A stretch of 64,000 bases of DNA from Methylocaldum szegediense (GTDB lineage: Bacteria; Pseudomonadota; Gammaproteobacteria; Methylococcales; Methylococcaceae): positions 310,001-374,000 of the forward strand of contig NZ_OX458333.1 of the NCBI RefSeq assembly GCF_949769195.1. The letters are read 5' to 3'. A program made the position numbers and the translations under genes. Below, piece by piece: positions 54,306 through 63,252 of the stretch. Position 1 is the stretch's first letter; each line of letters begins with the position of its first letter. The notes beneath the pieces are model-generated. The model worked only from the letters and a program-made list of their open reading frames with translations. It searched no databases and was not told the DNA's origin.

Positions 54306-54842
54306 CTAAGCGTCCGGATCAAACATATCGTGTTTGATCGTATGGCGGTTGGCGATCAGTTCGTCGATCGTGGGTTCGTCGTTGAGTGCTCGTTTGATGG
54401 CCAGTTTGGTCGCTTCGTAATTGGTGTGGTACAGATCTTTCTCGTCCAGGTTCGGGTCCTTGGCACATTCGGGATCGATCCAAATCAGGCTGATGATGCA
54501 GAGGTTGTTGACCTGATCCCGAGGGATGATGCCTTCGATGACACAGTCCAGCACCGCATCCGCCGTAGCCGACTGAACTACGCCGCCGAACAGGTTGACG
54601 TAGGCACTGCTTTTCATGGTGACCTTCGGCACCATCAGCGTCGCTGGTCGTACCTGCTGATTGCAGGCTCTGATCGCGAACATGCGGGTATGTCCCGCGG
54701 TCTGCCCCATCAGATTGGCGAAGGCTTGCCCGACGGGGCCGTTCACGTCGCCGATGAGAATTTCCGGCATGGCATCGGTGTATTGACCTTCGGCGGCAAG
54801 CACGGTGGCTTCCCCGGTTTTGAAGATGATTTTCTCAGACAT
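54306..54842 (-). CDS. fae: Formaldehyde-activating-enzyme homologue
   Basis: Fae condenses formaldehyde with tetrahydromethanopterin in methylotrophs. The 178-residue protein aligns along the Fae length: TGEATVLAAEGQ, KVTMKSSAYVNLFGGVVQSA, VIEGIIPRDQVNNLC and HTNYEATKLAIKRALN. The region that in Methylorubrum Fae reads VAHIDLIIG with catalytic His17 reads DAMPEILIG here, so that His is absent. It may be a Fae paralogue with altered or no activity. ATG 54842 has AGGAGA upstream; an open frame above it is not needed. No other C1 gene is adjacent. Confidence 0.85.
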   Translation of the reverse strand: MSEKIIFKTGEATVLAAEGQYTDAMPEILIGDVNGPVGQAFANLMGQTAGHTRMFAIRACNQQVRPATLMVPKVTMKSSAYVNLFGGVVQSATADAVLDCVIEGIIPRDQVNNLCIISLIWIDPECAKDPNLDEKDLYHTNYEATKLAIKRALNDEPTIDELIANRHTIKHDMFDPDA

Positions 54843-54946
54843 GACTTGTCTCCTTGTTTGTTTTAGAAAAAGTCGATATCGGGCGTAAGTCGCCGCGGAT
54901 CTAAGCAATCCCGAGGCTGCGGGAATCTGTTCGGACCGTCGTCATT

Positions 54947-55303
54947 CTATTTCTTGACCCAGCGCCCCGAAGGCGATCTGACGTACTGGCCGGGCGGCGT
55001 TTTTTCGATCGCGGTTTTGCCGGCCAATGCTTCCACCACCTCTAAGCTGGTGCCGTTGGTCTTGGCGACCTGCTCGTATTTCTGGCGCCGCTTGGCGTTG
55101 ATGTCTGCGATGAGCGCTCGGACGTCCGCCGGTGGATTGGGCACCACCGCATCAAGATAACCGTTGGGCTGCTCGCCCACCAATCCCTGCCTTTTCGCGT
55201 CTTCGAGACTGATCGCCCAGCTTTGGGAAGACCAGCCAGCGAGACCCAACAGCAACGCCAATAATGGAGCAATCGCCCCACGCAAAGGAATGTATTTGGA
55301 CAT
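54947..55303 (-). CDS. ydbL: YdbL, periplasmic partner of YdbH-YnbE
   Basis: The 118-residue exported protein has a signal peptide (IAPLLALLLGLAGWSSQSWA) and the DUF1318 core (SLEDAKRQGLVGEQPNGYLD; VRALIADINAKRRQKYEQVA). In E. coli YdbL is proposed to aid assembly of the YdbH-YnbE inter-membrane bridge. It is last of the ydbH-ynbE-ydbL operon, 18 bases after ynbE, in the usual order. Confidence 0.9.
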   Translation of the reverse strand: MSKYIPLRGAIAPLLALLLGLAGWSSQSWAISLEDAKRQGLVGEQPNGYLDAVVPNPPADVRALIADINAKRRQKYEQVAKTNGTSLEVVEALAGKTAIEKTPPGQYVRSPSGRWVKK

Positions 55304-55321
55304 GGTAAATCCTCGTTCGAA

Positions 55322-55522
55322 TCAGAACAGTCCGCTCTCTTTAGAGAGAATGTTTTCCAAGTCTTTTTCGACTTTCACTCGGACTTCGTGGTCGATCTTG
55401 ACGTTGAGGTTGATGGTGATAGGCTCCTGCGGCGCGGCCAGCTCGACTCGAGGGGTGCATGCCGTTAAGAGCGCCATCACAGCGAAAGGAGAGACCTTCG
55501 CGAAAAAAGCGTCTCGCATCAT
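55322..55522 (-). CDS. ynbE: YnbE outer-membrane lipoprotein
   Basis: ATG 55522 (or 55519) opens a 66-residue lipoprotein: hydrophobic SPFAVMALLTAC with lipobox LTAC, then TPRVELAAPQEPITINLNVK and IDHEVRVKVEKDLENIL. This is the YnbE family, whose beta-strands multimerise and extend the YdbH groove to the outer membrane in E. coli. The longer frame from 55564 is not needed. It lies between ydbH and ydbL. Confidence 0.9.
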   Translation of the reverse strand: MMRDAFFAKVSPFAVMALLTACTPRVELAAPQEPITINLNVKIDHEVRVKVEKDLENILSKESGLF

Positions 55523-55601
55523 TGTTGTTGTCTTTACAGAGATAAGAGCGGCTGAGAATAGCATTGCGCTTTATGAGGGTCCAGGCGCCGAACGCCACGG
55601 G

Positions 55602-58109
55602 CTATTGTTTTTTGCGATAGCCTTCCTGGACCTGGCGCGTGACGCGCTCGGTCAAATCTTCGGCGACACTTAAGCTGTGTAGGAGCATCGGGATGTTTTC
55701 CTGGATGTTCAGGTTGAGATGTACGGGGCGGTTGGCCTGCCAGTCTGGATTGTGTCCCCGCAGCTCGACGCGAAGGTCCAGATCGCCTTTGGGCGTGCTG
55801 TCTGCCTTGATCTTCAACGTCTTGTAGTGGAGATTGCTCAGAGCTTGGGTGACGAACTGCAAGCCGATATTGTCTTCGGCCAAGGCTTTTGCGCCTCCCG
55901 TCGGCTGATAGCGAATCCAGCCGCCGGGTGCACGCGCGTGCAGCTCGCCCCCACGAATCGCGACGTGGTTCTGGGCGATCTGCAAGGGCAGGCGTCCGTC
56001 CAGAGTGCCCGAACCTTCTACACCTTGCTCCATTTCGAGGGCGATGATTTGGCCTAAGGAAAGTCCCTTCACATTCAAGATCATTGGGTGCCCAGGGCGA
56101 GCAGTATCCCATTGTCCAGGAACCGCATGCACCGCTCCGCCGAGAAGATTGGCATCGAACCGGTGTAGGTCGATATGATAGCCGGAGCCGTCAGCATGAG
56201 CCGTAACGGCAGCTTCTGCGGCCAGCCAGGTGATCGGGACTCCCGGATCTAGGCGTTCGATGCTGATTCGAACGGGGTCGACCTTTCTTAATCCGTCTGA
56301 GAGGACGAGGTAGGCGTCTAATCCTTTGAAAGGAATCGTCTTGAACTGGCCGGTAAGACCTTCGGCTTTGACGGTGATCTTATTTCGGAAACGCAGGGCT
56401 TCGCGAGAGCCGTCGCCGGTCGGGAGTTTCCAAGAGCCGCTGCCATGGGCCTGGATGCGGCCCGCGTGCAGATCTACGGGATAGGGCCATGGTTCCAGCA
56501 ATTGCTTCAAGGTTGAACCGGATTCGCCGAAAACCACCGGTGCCAGGTCGAAGTACGCCGACCCGCGGCCACTCGACAACCGATGGCGAGCTCGACCGGT
56601 CAAGAGCAGTTTCCCTTGGGATAGCGCCGCGACGCTTTCGAAGTCGAATTGTTTCGAGTCTCCCTGGAATTTGATCGATACCTCGCCGGTGAGCAAGCGT
56701 TTGTCCTGTACGATCGACTTGACGCTTTTCGATCGCAATTCCCCCTTGGCTTCCCACCCGGCATCGCCGCGGGCGAGGGCGTTGATCTTGAGAGAGACAG
56801 GGTCGATCCGAATCTCTCCGCTTGTCCAGCGTAGCGTCGCAGGGCTCATCAACAGCTCGAAAGGTTCGAAGTTCCAGCGGGCAAGTTCGGGATCGGAGAG
56901 GAATTTCGCGGTGCGGGTGAGTGCGATATCCAGAGCGGAAAGGTACATCCCGTTCGATTCGATAGGCGAAAGACGCGCGATGGACCCGGCTGCGACATCG
57001 AAAACGAGACCCTCCGGCGCGAATTCGACCACGCCGGCCACTCCCTTCGGGAACATTATCACGGCAGCCGGCGCTGAGCGCGCATTCGATTTTCCCGTGA
57101 ACCGGGCGGACAGCGTAGACGGCTCTTCGATCCGCCAGCGGATTTGGCGCCCTGCGACCGAAGCGCTCGCCCGAACCTGGGATTCGACGCTTCGGACCGA
57201 ACCGTTCGGCGCTTCGATAGCGATCCGGAGATCATGATTGCTGCTGAGCTCGAAAGTGTCCAAGTTGTGATCTGTAACCGGAATGGTCCCCTGCCATCGG
57301 CTTTCGAGCCTTCCCTTCACCGGCGGCAGTTCCCGCCCGGACTCCAACCAGGGCTTCAGCAGGTCAGCAATACCTTCCAGGCTCGCCTGGAGCTCACCGT
57401 TGACGCTTAGGGCGCCATTCGTGACGCCTTCGCTGCGGACCGTGACGTCAAGGACAGGCGACGCGGAGTGCCCGGACGCCAGGACATTCAGTGTAAATTC
57501 GCCGTTAGTGTTCGTCTGTGCCGAAAAGATAAACGGTTGCTTTGCCGAGGATCGGAACTCGCCGCTCAGCATCGCTTTCCCATCCAGCACTTGGGCTGCC
57601 GCACGAGCAGCATAAATGCCCCCGCCGGACGTTTGGAAATCGACGTTCAAGTGTTCTAGGGACAGCTCCTCCGCCGGCAGTTCGGATAGCCAATGCCTCG
57701 GGTCGAACACGATCGGCCCCGATTCGTCGCCGGTCTCGTCCATCGACTGCGCCGCTTCGTCAAAGCGGCTCTCGATGTTGGCGGTCTCGATATGAATGCT
57801 GGTCAGCCTTCCCGACAACAATTCAAGCGGCCGATAGCGTATTTTGATTCCGGACGCTCTGACGACAAGCAACCGCTTCCCGAAGCGGCGGTTCGCTTGA
57901 ATCGAATCGATGTGCAATTCATCCCGGGACGGCCGCCGGGCCGCTATGTCGACTTGCGTAAATCCGGCGAGAGCGAGTCGGAATTGAAGAAATTCCGCAA
58001 TGACGCTTGGGAGCGCCCAATATATCGTGATAAGTGCCAGAAGCCCGGCCAACGAGATGAGCAGGCGGCGGTGTCGGGGTATGTGACCAGTGAATTTCGC
58101 GGCGAACAT
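55602..58109 (-). CDS. ydbH: YdbH, AsmA-like inter-membrane lipid-transport protein
   Basis: YdbH is one of the E. coli AsmA-like proteins (with TamB and YhdP) needed for phospholipid traffic to the outer membrane. The protein of about 835 residues has one N-terminal membrane helix (LLISLAGLLALITIYWAL) and a long beta-rich periplasmic groove (RPSRDELHIDSIQANRRF; SLGQIIALEMEQGVEGSG, and the family-typical GRLPLQIAQNHVAIRGGEL). ATG 58109 is preferred to TTG 58145. ynbE and ydbL follow, 79 and 297 bases after its stop. Confidence 0.9.
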   Translation of the reverse strand: MFAAKFTGHIPRHRRLLISLAGLLALITIYWALPSVIAEFLQFRLALAGFTQVDIAARRPSRDELHIDSIQANRRFGKRLLVVRASGIKIRYRPLELLSGRLTSIHIETANIESRFDEAAQSMDETGDESGPIVFDPRHWLSELPAEELSLEHLNVDFQTSGGGIYAARAAAQVLDGKAMLSGEFRSSAKQPFIFSAQTNTNGEFTLNVLASGHSASPVLDVTVRSEGVTNGALSVNGELQASLEGIADLLKPWLESGRELPPVKGRLESRWQGTIPVTDHNLDTFELSSNHDLRIAIEAPNGSVRSVESQVRASASVAGRQIRWRIEEPSTLSARFTGKSNARSAPAAVIMFPKGVAGVVEFAPEGLVFDVAAGSIARLSPIESNGMYLSALDIALTRTAKFLSDPELARWNFEPFELLMSPATLRWTSGEIRIDPVSLKINALARGDAGWEAKGELRSKSVKSIVQDKRLLTGEVSIKFQGDSKQFDFESVAALSQGKLLLTGRARHRLSSGRGSAYFDLAPVVFGESGSTLKQLLEPWPYPVDLHAGRIQAHGSGSWKLPTGDGSREALRFRNKITVKAEGLTGQFKTIPFKGLDAYLVLSDGLRKVDPVRISIERLDPGVPITWLAAEAAVTAHADGSGYHIDLHRFDANLLGGAVHAVPGQWDTARPGHPMILNVKGLSLGQIIALEMEQGVEGSGTLDGRLPLQIAQNHVAIRGGELHARAPGGWIRYQPTGGAKALAEDNIGLQFVTQALSNLHYKTLKIKADSTPKGDLDLRVELRGHNPDWQANRPVHLNLNIQENIPMLLHSLSVAEDLTERVTRQVQEGYRKKQ

Positions 58110-58159
58110 CGTGTACGTTCTCGAATCAAACTTGGCTATGAACAATCGGAGGGAAAGTC

Positions 58160-58537
58160 ATGTCCGCCATGAAAACCGGACCCGACCATAAAAGGCTCGA
58201 TCAGGTCGTTGCTGAAGCCCGGCGTCGACGCGAAGAGCGGGAGCGCGGTTATCGGGAACAGGCCTTAAAACTATACCCCTGGGTTTGCGGGCGTTGTGGT
58301 CGTGAGTTTTCACGCAGCAATCTCAGCGAGCTTACGGTCCATCACAAAGACCACAATCACGACAATAATCCGCCGGATGGCAGCAATTGGGAACTGCTCT
58401 GTATCTATTGCCATGACGACGAACACGCTCGTCATCTTGCTGCAGGACGATCGGAAGAGGGAGCGCGCCGAAACATCGGCACGACCTTCAAGCCGTTCGC
58501 CGAGCTGGACGTACTGTTGAGGAAGCAGGACCAATGA
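58160..58537 (+). CDS. yajD: YajD-like HNH nuclease-family protein
   Basis: The 125-residue protein has a basic helical N-terminus (VAEARRRREERERGYREQA) and a zinc-type HNH core: CGRCGREF, then LTVHHKDHNHDNNP (catalytic HH), ELLCIYCHDDEH. This matches YajD. A DNA-nicking role is expected from the fold, but its biology is unknown. GGAGGG precedes the ATG. slyX overlaps its stop. It is divergent from ydbH. Confidence 0.88.
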   Translation: MSAMKTGPDHKRLDQVVAEARRRREERERGYREQALKLYPWVCGRCGREFSRSNLSELTVHHKDHNHDNNPPDGSNWELLCIYCHDDEHARHLAAGRSEEGARRNIGTTFKPFAELDVLLRKQDQ

Positions 58538-58779
58538 AAGTAAAGCCGGTTAGCCATCTTAAAGGTCGAAGCATGATAGAAGAACGCTTGGTGGACTTGG
58601 AAACCAAACTCGCCTACCAGGAAGACACGATCCAGGCATTGAACCAGGTCGTGTGCGAACAGCAAAAACAGATCGATCAATTAGCGGCGACCTGCAAACT
58701 TCTCGTCGATCGAATTAGACAACTGTCTGTCCCTGCCGAGACGGACGCGATCCTGGATGAGAAACCGCCCCATTATTGA
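58534..58779 (+). CDS. slyX: SlyX-like coiled-coil protein
   Basis: The 81-codon frame contains the SlyX pattern IEERLVDLETKLAYQEDTIQ, continuing ALNQVVCEQQKQIDQLA, a coiled coil, and ends in PPHY as SlyX proteins do. ATG 58534 overlaps the yajD stop (ATGA), but ATG 58573 begins exactly at the conserved part (MIEERLV) and may be the real start. Function is poorly understood. Confidence 0.85.
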   Translation: MKVKPVSHLKGRSMIEERLVDLETKLAYQEDTIQALNQVVCEQQKQIDQLAATCKLLVDRIRQLSVPAETDAILDEKPPHY

Positions 58780-58846
58780 GTGAGCGTCCGTTGGAACGAA
58801 ATCGCTCTGTTTCAAAACGGCTGCCGTCATCAATGGAACGAGGTTT

Positions 58847-59842
58847 ATGAACACCCTTAGAGATCCCCATCCCTTTTCGTCCCTAACACCCGATTGCGTC
58901 TTGAACGCCTTGGACAGTGCAGGGTTTCGAGGCGACGGCAGCCTGCTGGCGCTTCATAGCTACGAGAATCGCGTCTACCGAGTCGGGATGGAAGACGGTC
59001 CTCCGGTGGTCGCGAAATTTTACCGTCCCGGACGATGGAGCAATGCCGCGATTCTTGAAGAACATGCCTTCGTGCGAGAGCTCGCCGAATCCGAGTTACC
59101 GGTCGTACCGGCCTTGCCGGGCCCGGACGGGTCGACGCTGCATGAATTCAGTGGCTTTCGTTTCAGTGTATTTCCCTTACAAGGCGGCCACGTACCCGAA
59201 TTCAACGACTGTGCGACATTTGAGCGATTGGGGCGGCTGGTCGCCCGCATTCACGCCGTCGGAGCGCTCAGACCGTATCGCGAACGTCCTACACTGGATA
59301 TCGTGAGCTTTGGCGAGGAACCGCGCGATTATCTTTTGTCGCAGAACCTGATTCCAGCAGACATCGTGGATGCGTATCGCGATGCGTTAGATCGCGCTCT
59401 GGACGCGGCGAGGCGCTGTTTCGAACGCGCCGGTCCGGTGCGCGCCATACGGTTGCATGGCGATTGCTATCCCGGAAATATGTTGTGGACGCGTAACGGA
59501 CCCTGGTTCGTCGATTTCGACGATAGCCGCATGGGGCCTGCGGTTCAGGATTTATGGATGCTGTTATCGGGAGAGCGTACCGAGATGGCGCGACAACTTG
59601 GGTGTCTCCTTTCCGGATATCGCAGCTTTTTCGACTTCGACATGCGCGAACTGCACCTCATCGAAACACTACGCACTTTACGGTTGATTCATTACACCGC
59701 ATGGATAGCAAGGCGCTGGGACGATCCAGCTTTTCCCATCGCGTTTCCGTGGTTCAATACGCCGCGTTACTGGCACGACCGGATTCTCGATTTGCAAGAA
59801 CAGGTTGCGTTGATGGACGAACCGCCGCTGTGCCCGGCATGA
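58847..59842 (+). CDS. srkA: Stress-response kinase SrkA (YihE)
   Basis: SrkA is a Ser/Thr-kinase-like protein of the APH/choline-kinase fold that counters stress-induced death in E. coli. The 331-residue protein has SYENRVYRVGMEDG and PPVVAKFYRPGRWS (ATP-site Lys), the catalytic loop RLHGDCYPGNMLW (HGD...N) and FVDFDDSRMGPAVQDLW (metal-binding DFD). Length is standard. It lies 67 bases after slyX. Confidence 0.92.
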   Translation: MNTLRDPHPFSSLTPDCVLNALDSAGFRGDGSLLALHSYENRVYRVGMEDGPPVVAKFYRPGRWSNAAILEEHAFVRELAESELPVVPALPGPDGSTLHEFSGFRFSVFPLQGGHVPEFNDCATFERLGRLVARIHAVGALRPYRERPTLDIVSFGEEPRDYLLSQNLIPADIVDAYRDALDRALDAARRCFERAGPVRAIRLHGDCYPGNMLWTRNGPWFVDFDDSRMGPAVQDLWMLLSGERTEMARQLGCLLSGYRSFFDFDMRELHLIETLRTLRLIHYTAWIARRWDDPAFPIAFPWFNTPRYWHDRILDLQEQVALMDEPPLCPA

Positions 59843-59916
59843 GAACGGAGGAACGATAGCAACCGGGCTTCGGCGCGGTCGACGCCTCCAATGAACGTTC
59901 AGGGACGGGGGAGTGT

Positions 59917-59956
59917 CCCGGCCTCGCTCGGAACGATAGGCGGTTGCGAGGCCGGG
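59917..59956. terminator. Strong GC hairpin between convergent genes
   Basis: CCCGGCCTCGC and GCGAGGCCGGG form a perfect 11-bp stem with an 18-base loop between srkA and the convergent RRM gene. There is no T tract, so it may be a bidirectional mRNA-end hairpin or a dispersed palindrome. Confidence 0.5.
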
Positions 59957-59991
59957 AGGAATGTGTTACCGGAGCGCCGGTCTAGCGAACA

Positions 59992-60306
59992 TCAGTAGCG
60001 GTGCCCGCCGCCGAATCCGCCGTTACGTCTGCCGTTGAATGCACCGCCGGATCTTTCTTCACGCGGGCGTGCCTCATTCACGGTGAGGTTCCGTCCAGCA
60101 ACTTCCTTGCCGTTAAGGGCGCTGATCGCGGCTCTTGCCTGTTGGTCGTTACCCATCTCAACGAAGCCGAAGCCTTTGGAGCGGCCAGTTTCCCGATCCG
60201 TAATCACGTTTGCGGACTGTACCGTGCCGTGTGGGGCGAAGAGCTGCTCCAGTGCGCCGTTGTCGATGCTGTAGCTCAGGTTGCCGACGTACAATTTGGT
60301 ATTCAT
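59992..60306 (-). CDS. RRM RNA-binding protein (glycine-rich tail)
   Basis: The 104-residue protein has one RNA-recognition motif with RNP2 LYVGNLSYSI and RNP1 KGFGFVEM, followed by a short Arg/Gly tail (RRNGGFGGGHRY). Such proteins in cyanobacteria and some proteobacteria bind single-stranded RNA and often respond to cold. ATG 60306 follows an AGAGGAA site. A second RRM gene lies 174 bases upstream on the same strand. Confidence 0.92.
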   Translation of the reverse strand: MNTKLYVGNLSYSIDNGALEQLFAPHGTVQSANVITDRETGRSKGFGFVEMGNDQQARAAISALNGKEVAGRNLTVNEARPREERSGGAFNGRRNGGFGGGHRY

Positions 60307-60480
60307 CAAAAAATTCCTCTGATTGGGAGAAAAAAATCACTAAAAAGCTCAGCTCGATTCCTCGCTCGGGAGCGGGCTGGCTGGACATCCTAATAAACAC
60401 CTTTTCGGAAAAGGATTCTGTAGGTAAATGTCCGTGTGGGCGTATCGGTTCGCGGCCGGCGTCGGCCCGTCGTCCGATGC

Positions 60481-60750
60481 CTAACGTCTCCGACCGCGGC
60501 CGTGCCGCTCGCGGGGACGCTCTTGGTTGACTCGGAGGCTATTGCCCCGCAGGTTACGGCCGTTGAGCCCGGCGATCGCCGCGCGTGCCTCGTGGCCTTC
60601 CATTTCGACGAAGCCGAAACCGCGGCAGCGTCCCGAAAAAATGTCGCGAGCCAACTCGATCGAGCGGACCCGACCGTATTGCGCGAAAAGTTCGTTGAAC
60701 TCCCGTTCGGTGGTATCGGACGGCAGATTTCCGGCATAAATTCTCAGCAT
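60481..60750 (-). CDS. Second RRM RNA-binding protein
   Basis: The 89-residue protein has RNP2 IYAGNLPSDT and RNP1 RGFGFVEM, with an Arg-rich end (RPRERHGRGRRR). ATG 60750 has AGGAGA upstream. The frame is open for another 109 codons upstream but that part is Pro/Arg-rich without a domain. It is similar to the protein at 59992 in its RRM core, so the pair probably arose by tandem duplication. Confidence 0.9.
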   Translation of the reverse strand: MLRIYAGNLPSDTTEREFNELFAQYGRVRSIELARDIFSGRCRGFGFVEMEGHEARAAIAGLNGRNLRGNSLRVNQERPRERHGRGRRR

Positions 60751-61618
60751 GGGATGTCTCCTGTGGGCGCAACCGAGATTGGCGGCGTCTTGGTTGGATG
60801 ATCCGACGGCGTGGATCGGCCGATCCTTGCCGTCGGGGTGGATTGCCGTAGCGGTCGGATCGGCCTTGAGGCTTCGATTTCGGACTGTCTGCGGCGTATA
60901 GCTCTCCGGTAAAGAAAGAGCCGGAAGTTGCGGCCGGACCGTCGTACGGCGGTCGATCGCGTCGGCTTGCGGATTTCGCGTATTCGTTACCCCGGGAGCG
61001 TACTGCGCGGGGGTGCGGCTCTGCCTGGCGACGGCCTGCAAGGGAATTTTGGATATGCCCTGAGAGCAAATAGGCATGTCATCTCTTTCTTGGCTCTTGC
61101 TTGCCGCGACGAACGAGGCACCGGTCGAGCACTAGCACGGGTTACTGTAACCACCAGACTGACCAAAGGTCAGTGCCTGGTGCGATTTGCGAGAGGAGGC
61201 GGGGACTAGCAGGTGCCGTGAGGCATTGACTGAAAGGGAAATTCCGTATCCTCGTGGCGCAGACCGGTCTTGCGCCGCGACAAACTAATTGCAGCGTACT
61301 CTAATTTCATTAAAGAAGCTAGCCCTAACTCAAAAAATTGCTCGAATTCGCAATCCAACTCGGTGCGGCCGCGCGCTGTTCCGAGGCGAGTGTTTCTCAG
61401 CAAGCAACGCCGTTTTTCGCGTTATTGAGGACACGTCAGGGTCAGGTCAGAGTCGGTGTAATCGATTTCTTATAGCGCTTTCATCGCTGGCGTACGCTTC
61501 AAAAAGGAAGCCGCCTTTGGCAGCAAGTGCGTTTGAAATAGGGCTCGCCCCGCCGGCGATGCTCGGGAGCGCCATAACGGACGATTCAGCAATGCCGGAT
61601 AGCGGATTGAAAAATGCT
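60751..61618. other. No gene supported
   Basis: This 868-base gap holds the promoter region of the RRM genes. Frames on both strands (such as 61289-61903 plus) partly shadow the lytic transglycosylase gene. Long 5' leaders are usual for cold-regulated RRM genes, but no structure was worked out. Confidence 0.35.
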
Positions 61619-63013
61619 CTATGGCATCGCCGAACGGGGCGTCCGGCGGTTTTCCGGCAAGTTCACCCGGACGTTGGGCGATGTCGGAAGAATAGGCTGG
61701 TTCTGCGCCACCAGACGATTCCGCTCCGCCCGCTGGGCGAGCTGTTGAAGCGTGCCGGGCGGAAGCCAGACCGTCGTGCCGGCGGGCAGGGGCGTCCGGT
61801 CGGATTTCGCAGATTCGGTCCAGGCCGCATTGAGGGCGAAAAGTTGCGACTTGTCAGTCTCGTAGTGACGCGCCAGGGTCGAGACGGGGGTATTCTGCGT
61901 TAGTACGACGCGATCCCAGTTCAGAGGTTTTTCATATCGAATCCCTTCGGCGAAAAAACGCTCGGGCTGAAGGGCTATTTCACGGGCAGCGAGAAACTCG
62001 GCGTAAAAATTACGGGACGCGAAACCGAATAATGGGTGATCGTATTCGGCAACAATACGCATGAAGTCGTGGCCGAATGACTGTTTGGCCCGCATCATGC
62101 CCCCAATGCCGTGGTTGTAAGAGGTGATCGCCAGAGGCCAGCTGCCGAGCTTATCGTAGGCATAGCGCAAATACCGAGCGGCCCCCTGGGCCGAAGCGAT
62201 GGGATCGAGGCGCTCGTCGATCGCGGAATTGACACTCATGAACCGTTCAGCCGCCGCGCGCGTGAACTGCCACACACCCACGGCTCCGGCCGACGAACGC
62301 GCGTTCGCCTGGAACGACGATTCCACATGCGGCAAAAACGCCAAGTCTTCGGGAAGACCGGCCCGACGGAAAATTTCCCTGAAATGGCGGTCGTAACGAC
62401 CGCTGATTTCCAAACCTCTCTTGAAGCGTTCCCGAAGGCCACGCTGAGCGCGAAGCCGTTCGCTCGCGCCGGCCAACAACGTTCTGAGATTGCCGTTCGG
62501 ACTGATCTTTAGGGCCAGTTTTCGGTCATCCGCGGTCAGCGGCCTCCCAAACGTGACTTTTTGTTCCAGATCGCGCAGCCGGAACTGCCAATAGGCTTTT
62601 CGTTCCTCTACCAGGGCCTTTTGGATAGGCGTATAGCCCTCTTTGATCTCACCGGGTAGGTCGATGACCTCGTAGATGAGATCCATGAAACGATTGTCGT
62701 GCAGGACGACCTGAGATCGGCTCCAGACGCTGTACACGTTGCGCCAGAAGGCGACTTGGGGCTCCAAGCCTGGAGGCTTGGGGAACACGCCCGACGCGAC
62801 CGGGATGTAGGCAGAGGCGTTGTACCGCGATGGCTTGCCAGGAGAGCGCTTCACCGAAAAAATCGATCCGGTGTTGCTGGGGGTAGGTGCAACGGCTTTC
62901 TGGTCGAAATTTCCGTGATGAATCCGCTGGATTTTCGTGGAAGGTGCAGAACAGCCATCTGCTAGAAGAACAGGCAGAACCACCAGAAGACGCTGGATCA
63001 GTCTTTGAGTCAT
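61619..63013 (-). CDS. MltD-like membrane-bound lytic transglycosylase
   Basis: The enzyme cleaves peptidoglycan glycan strands with 1,6-anhydro ends. ATG 63013 gives about 464 residues with a lipobox-like LLADGC near residue 20. The SLT domain has the catalytic Glu in LPHVESSFQANARSSAGAVG (about 240), then WQFT and AITSYNHGIGGM. A LysM-like wall-binding region follows (VLTQNTPVSTLARHYETDKS, then LFALNAAW). The ~190 residues before the SLT domain are longer than in E. coli MltD. Confidence 0.85.
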   Translation of the reverse strand: MTQRLIQRLLVVLPVLLADGCSAPSTKIQRIHHGNFDQKAVAPTPSNTGSIFSVKRSPGKPSRYNASAYIPVASGVFPKPPGLEPQVAFWRNVYSVWSRSQVVLHDNRFMDLIYEVIDLPGEIKEGYTPIQKALVEERKAYWQFRLRDLEQKVTFGRPLTADDRKLALKISPNGNLRTLLAGASERLRAQRGLRERFKRGLEISGRYDRHFREIFRRAGLPEDLAFLPHVESSFQANARSSAGAVGVWQFTRAAAERFMSVNSAIDERLDPIASAQGAARYLRYAYDKLGSWPLAITSYNHGIGGMMRAKQSFGHDFMRIVAEYDHPLFGFASRNFYAEFLAAREIALQPERFFAEGIRYEKPLNWDRVVLTQNTPVSTLARHYETDKSQLFALNAAWTESAKSDRTPLPAGTTVWLPPGTLQQLAQRAERNRLVAQNQPILPTSPNVRVNLPENRRTPRSAMP

Positions 63014-63252
63014 TCGACGAACCCCCAAGCCGGCTCAAGATTATTTTCTTGACGTTTTTCGCCGTGCACTCAACCAACCCGGGATCGCGGTTGGAAATGC
63101 AGCTACGTAGATGTACTCATTGTAGCCCGCCTCCGCGAAAAGTTGAGTGGAATTTGCGTGAGCACTGTTTTTCCGACCGAAGCTCTCATGATCCGGACCG
63201 ACATCCCGCTCAGGCTTCGTTCCAAGCCGAGTGGCGATGGACAAGGTGCAGG

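Noticed and set aside
60751-61077. 109-codon extension of the second RRM protein
   Set aside because: ATG 60750 has a good AGGAGA site and begins exactly at the RRM; the extension has no domain.
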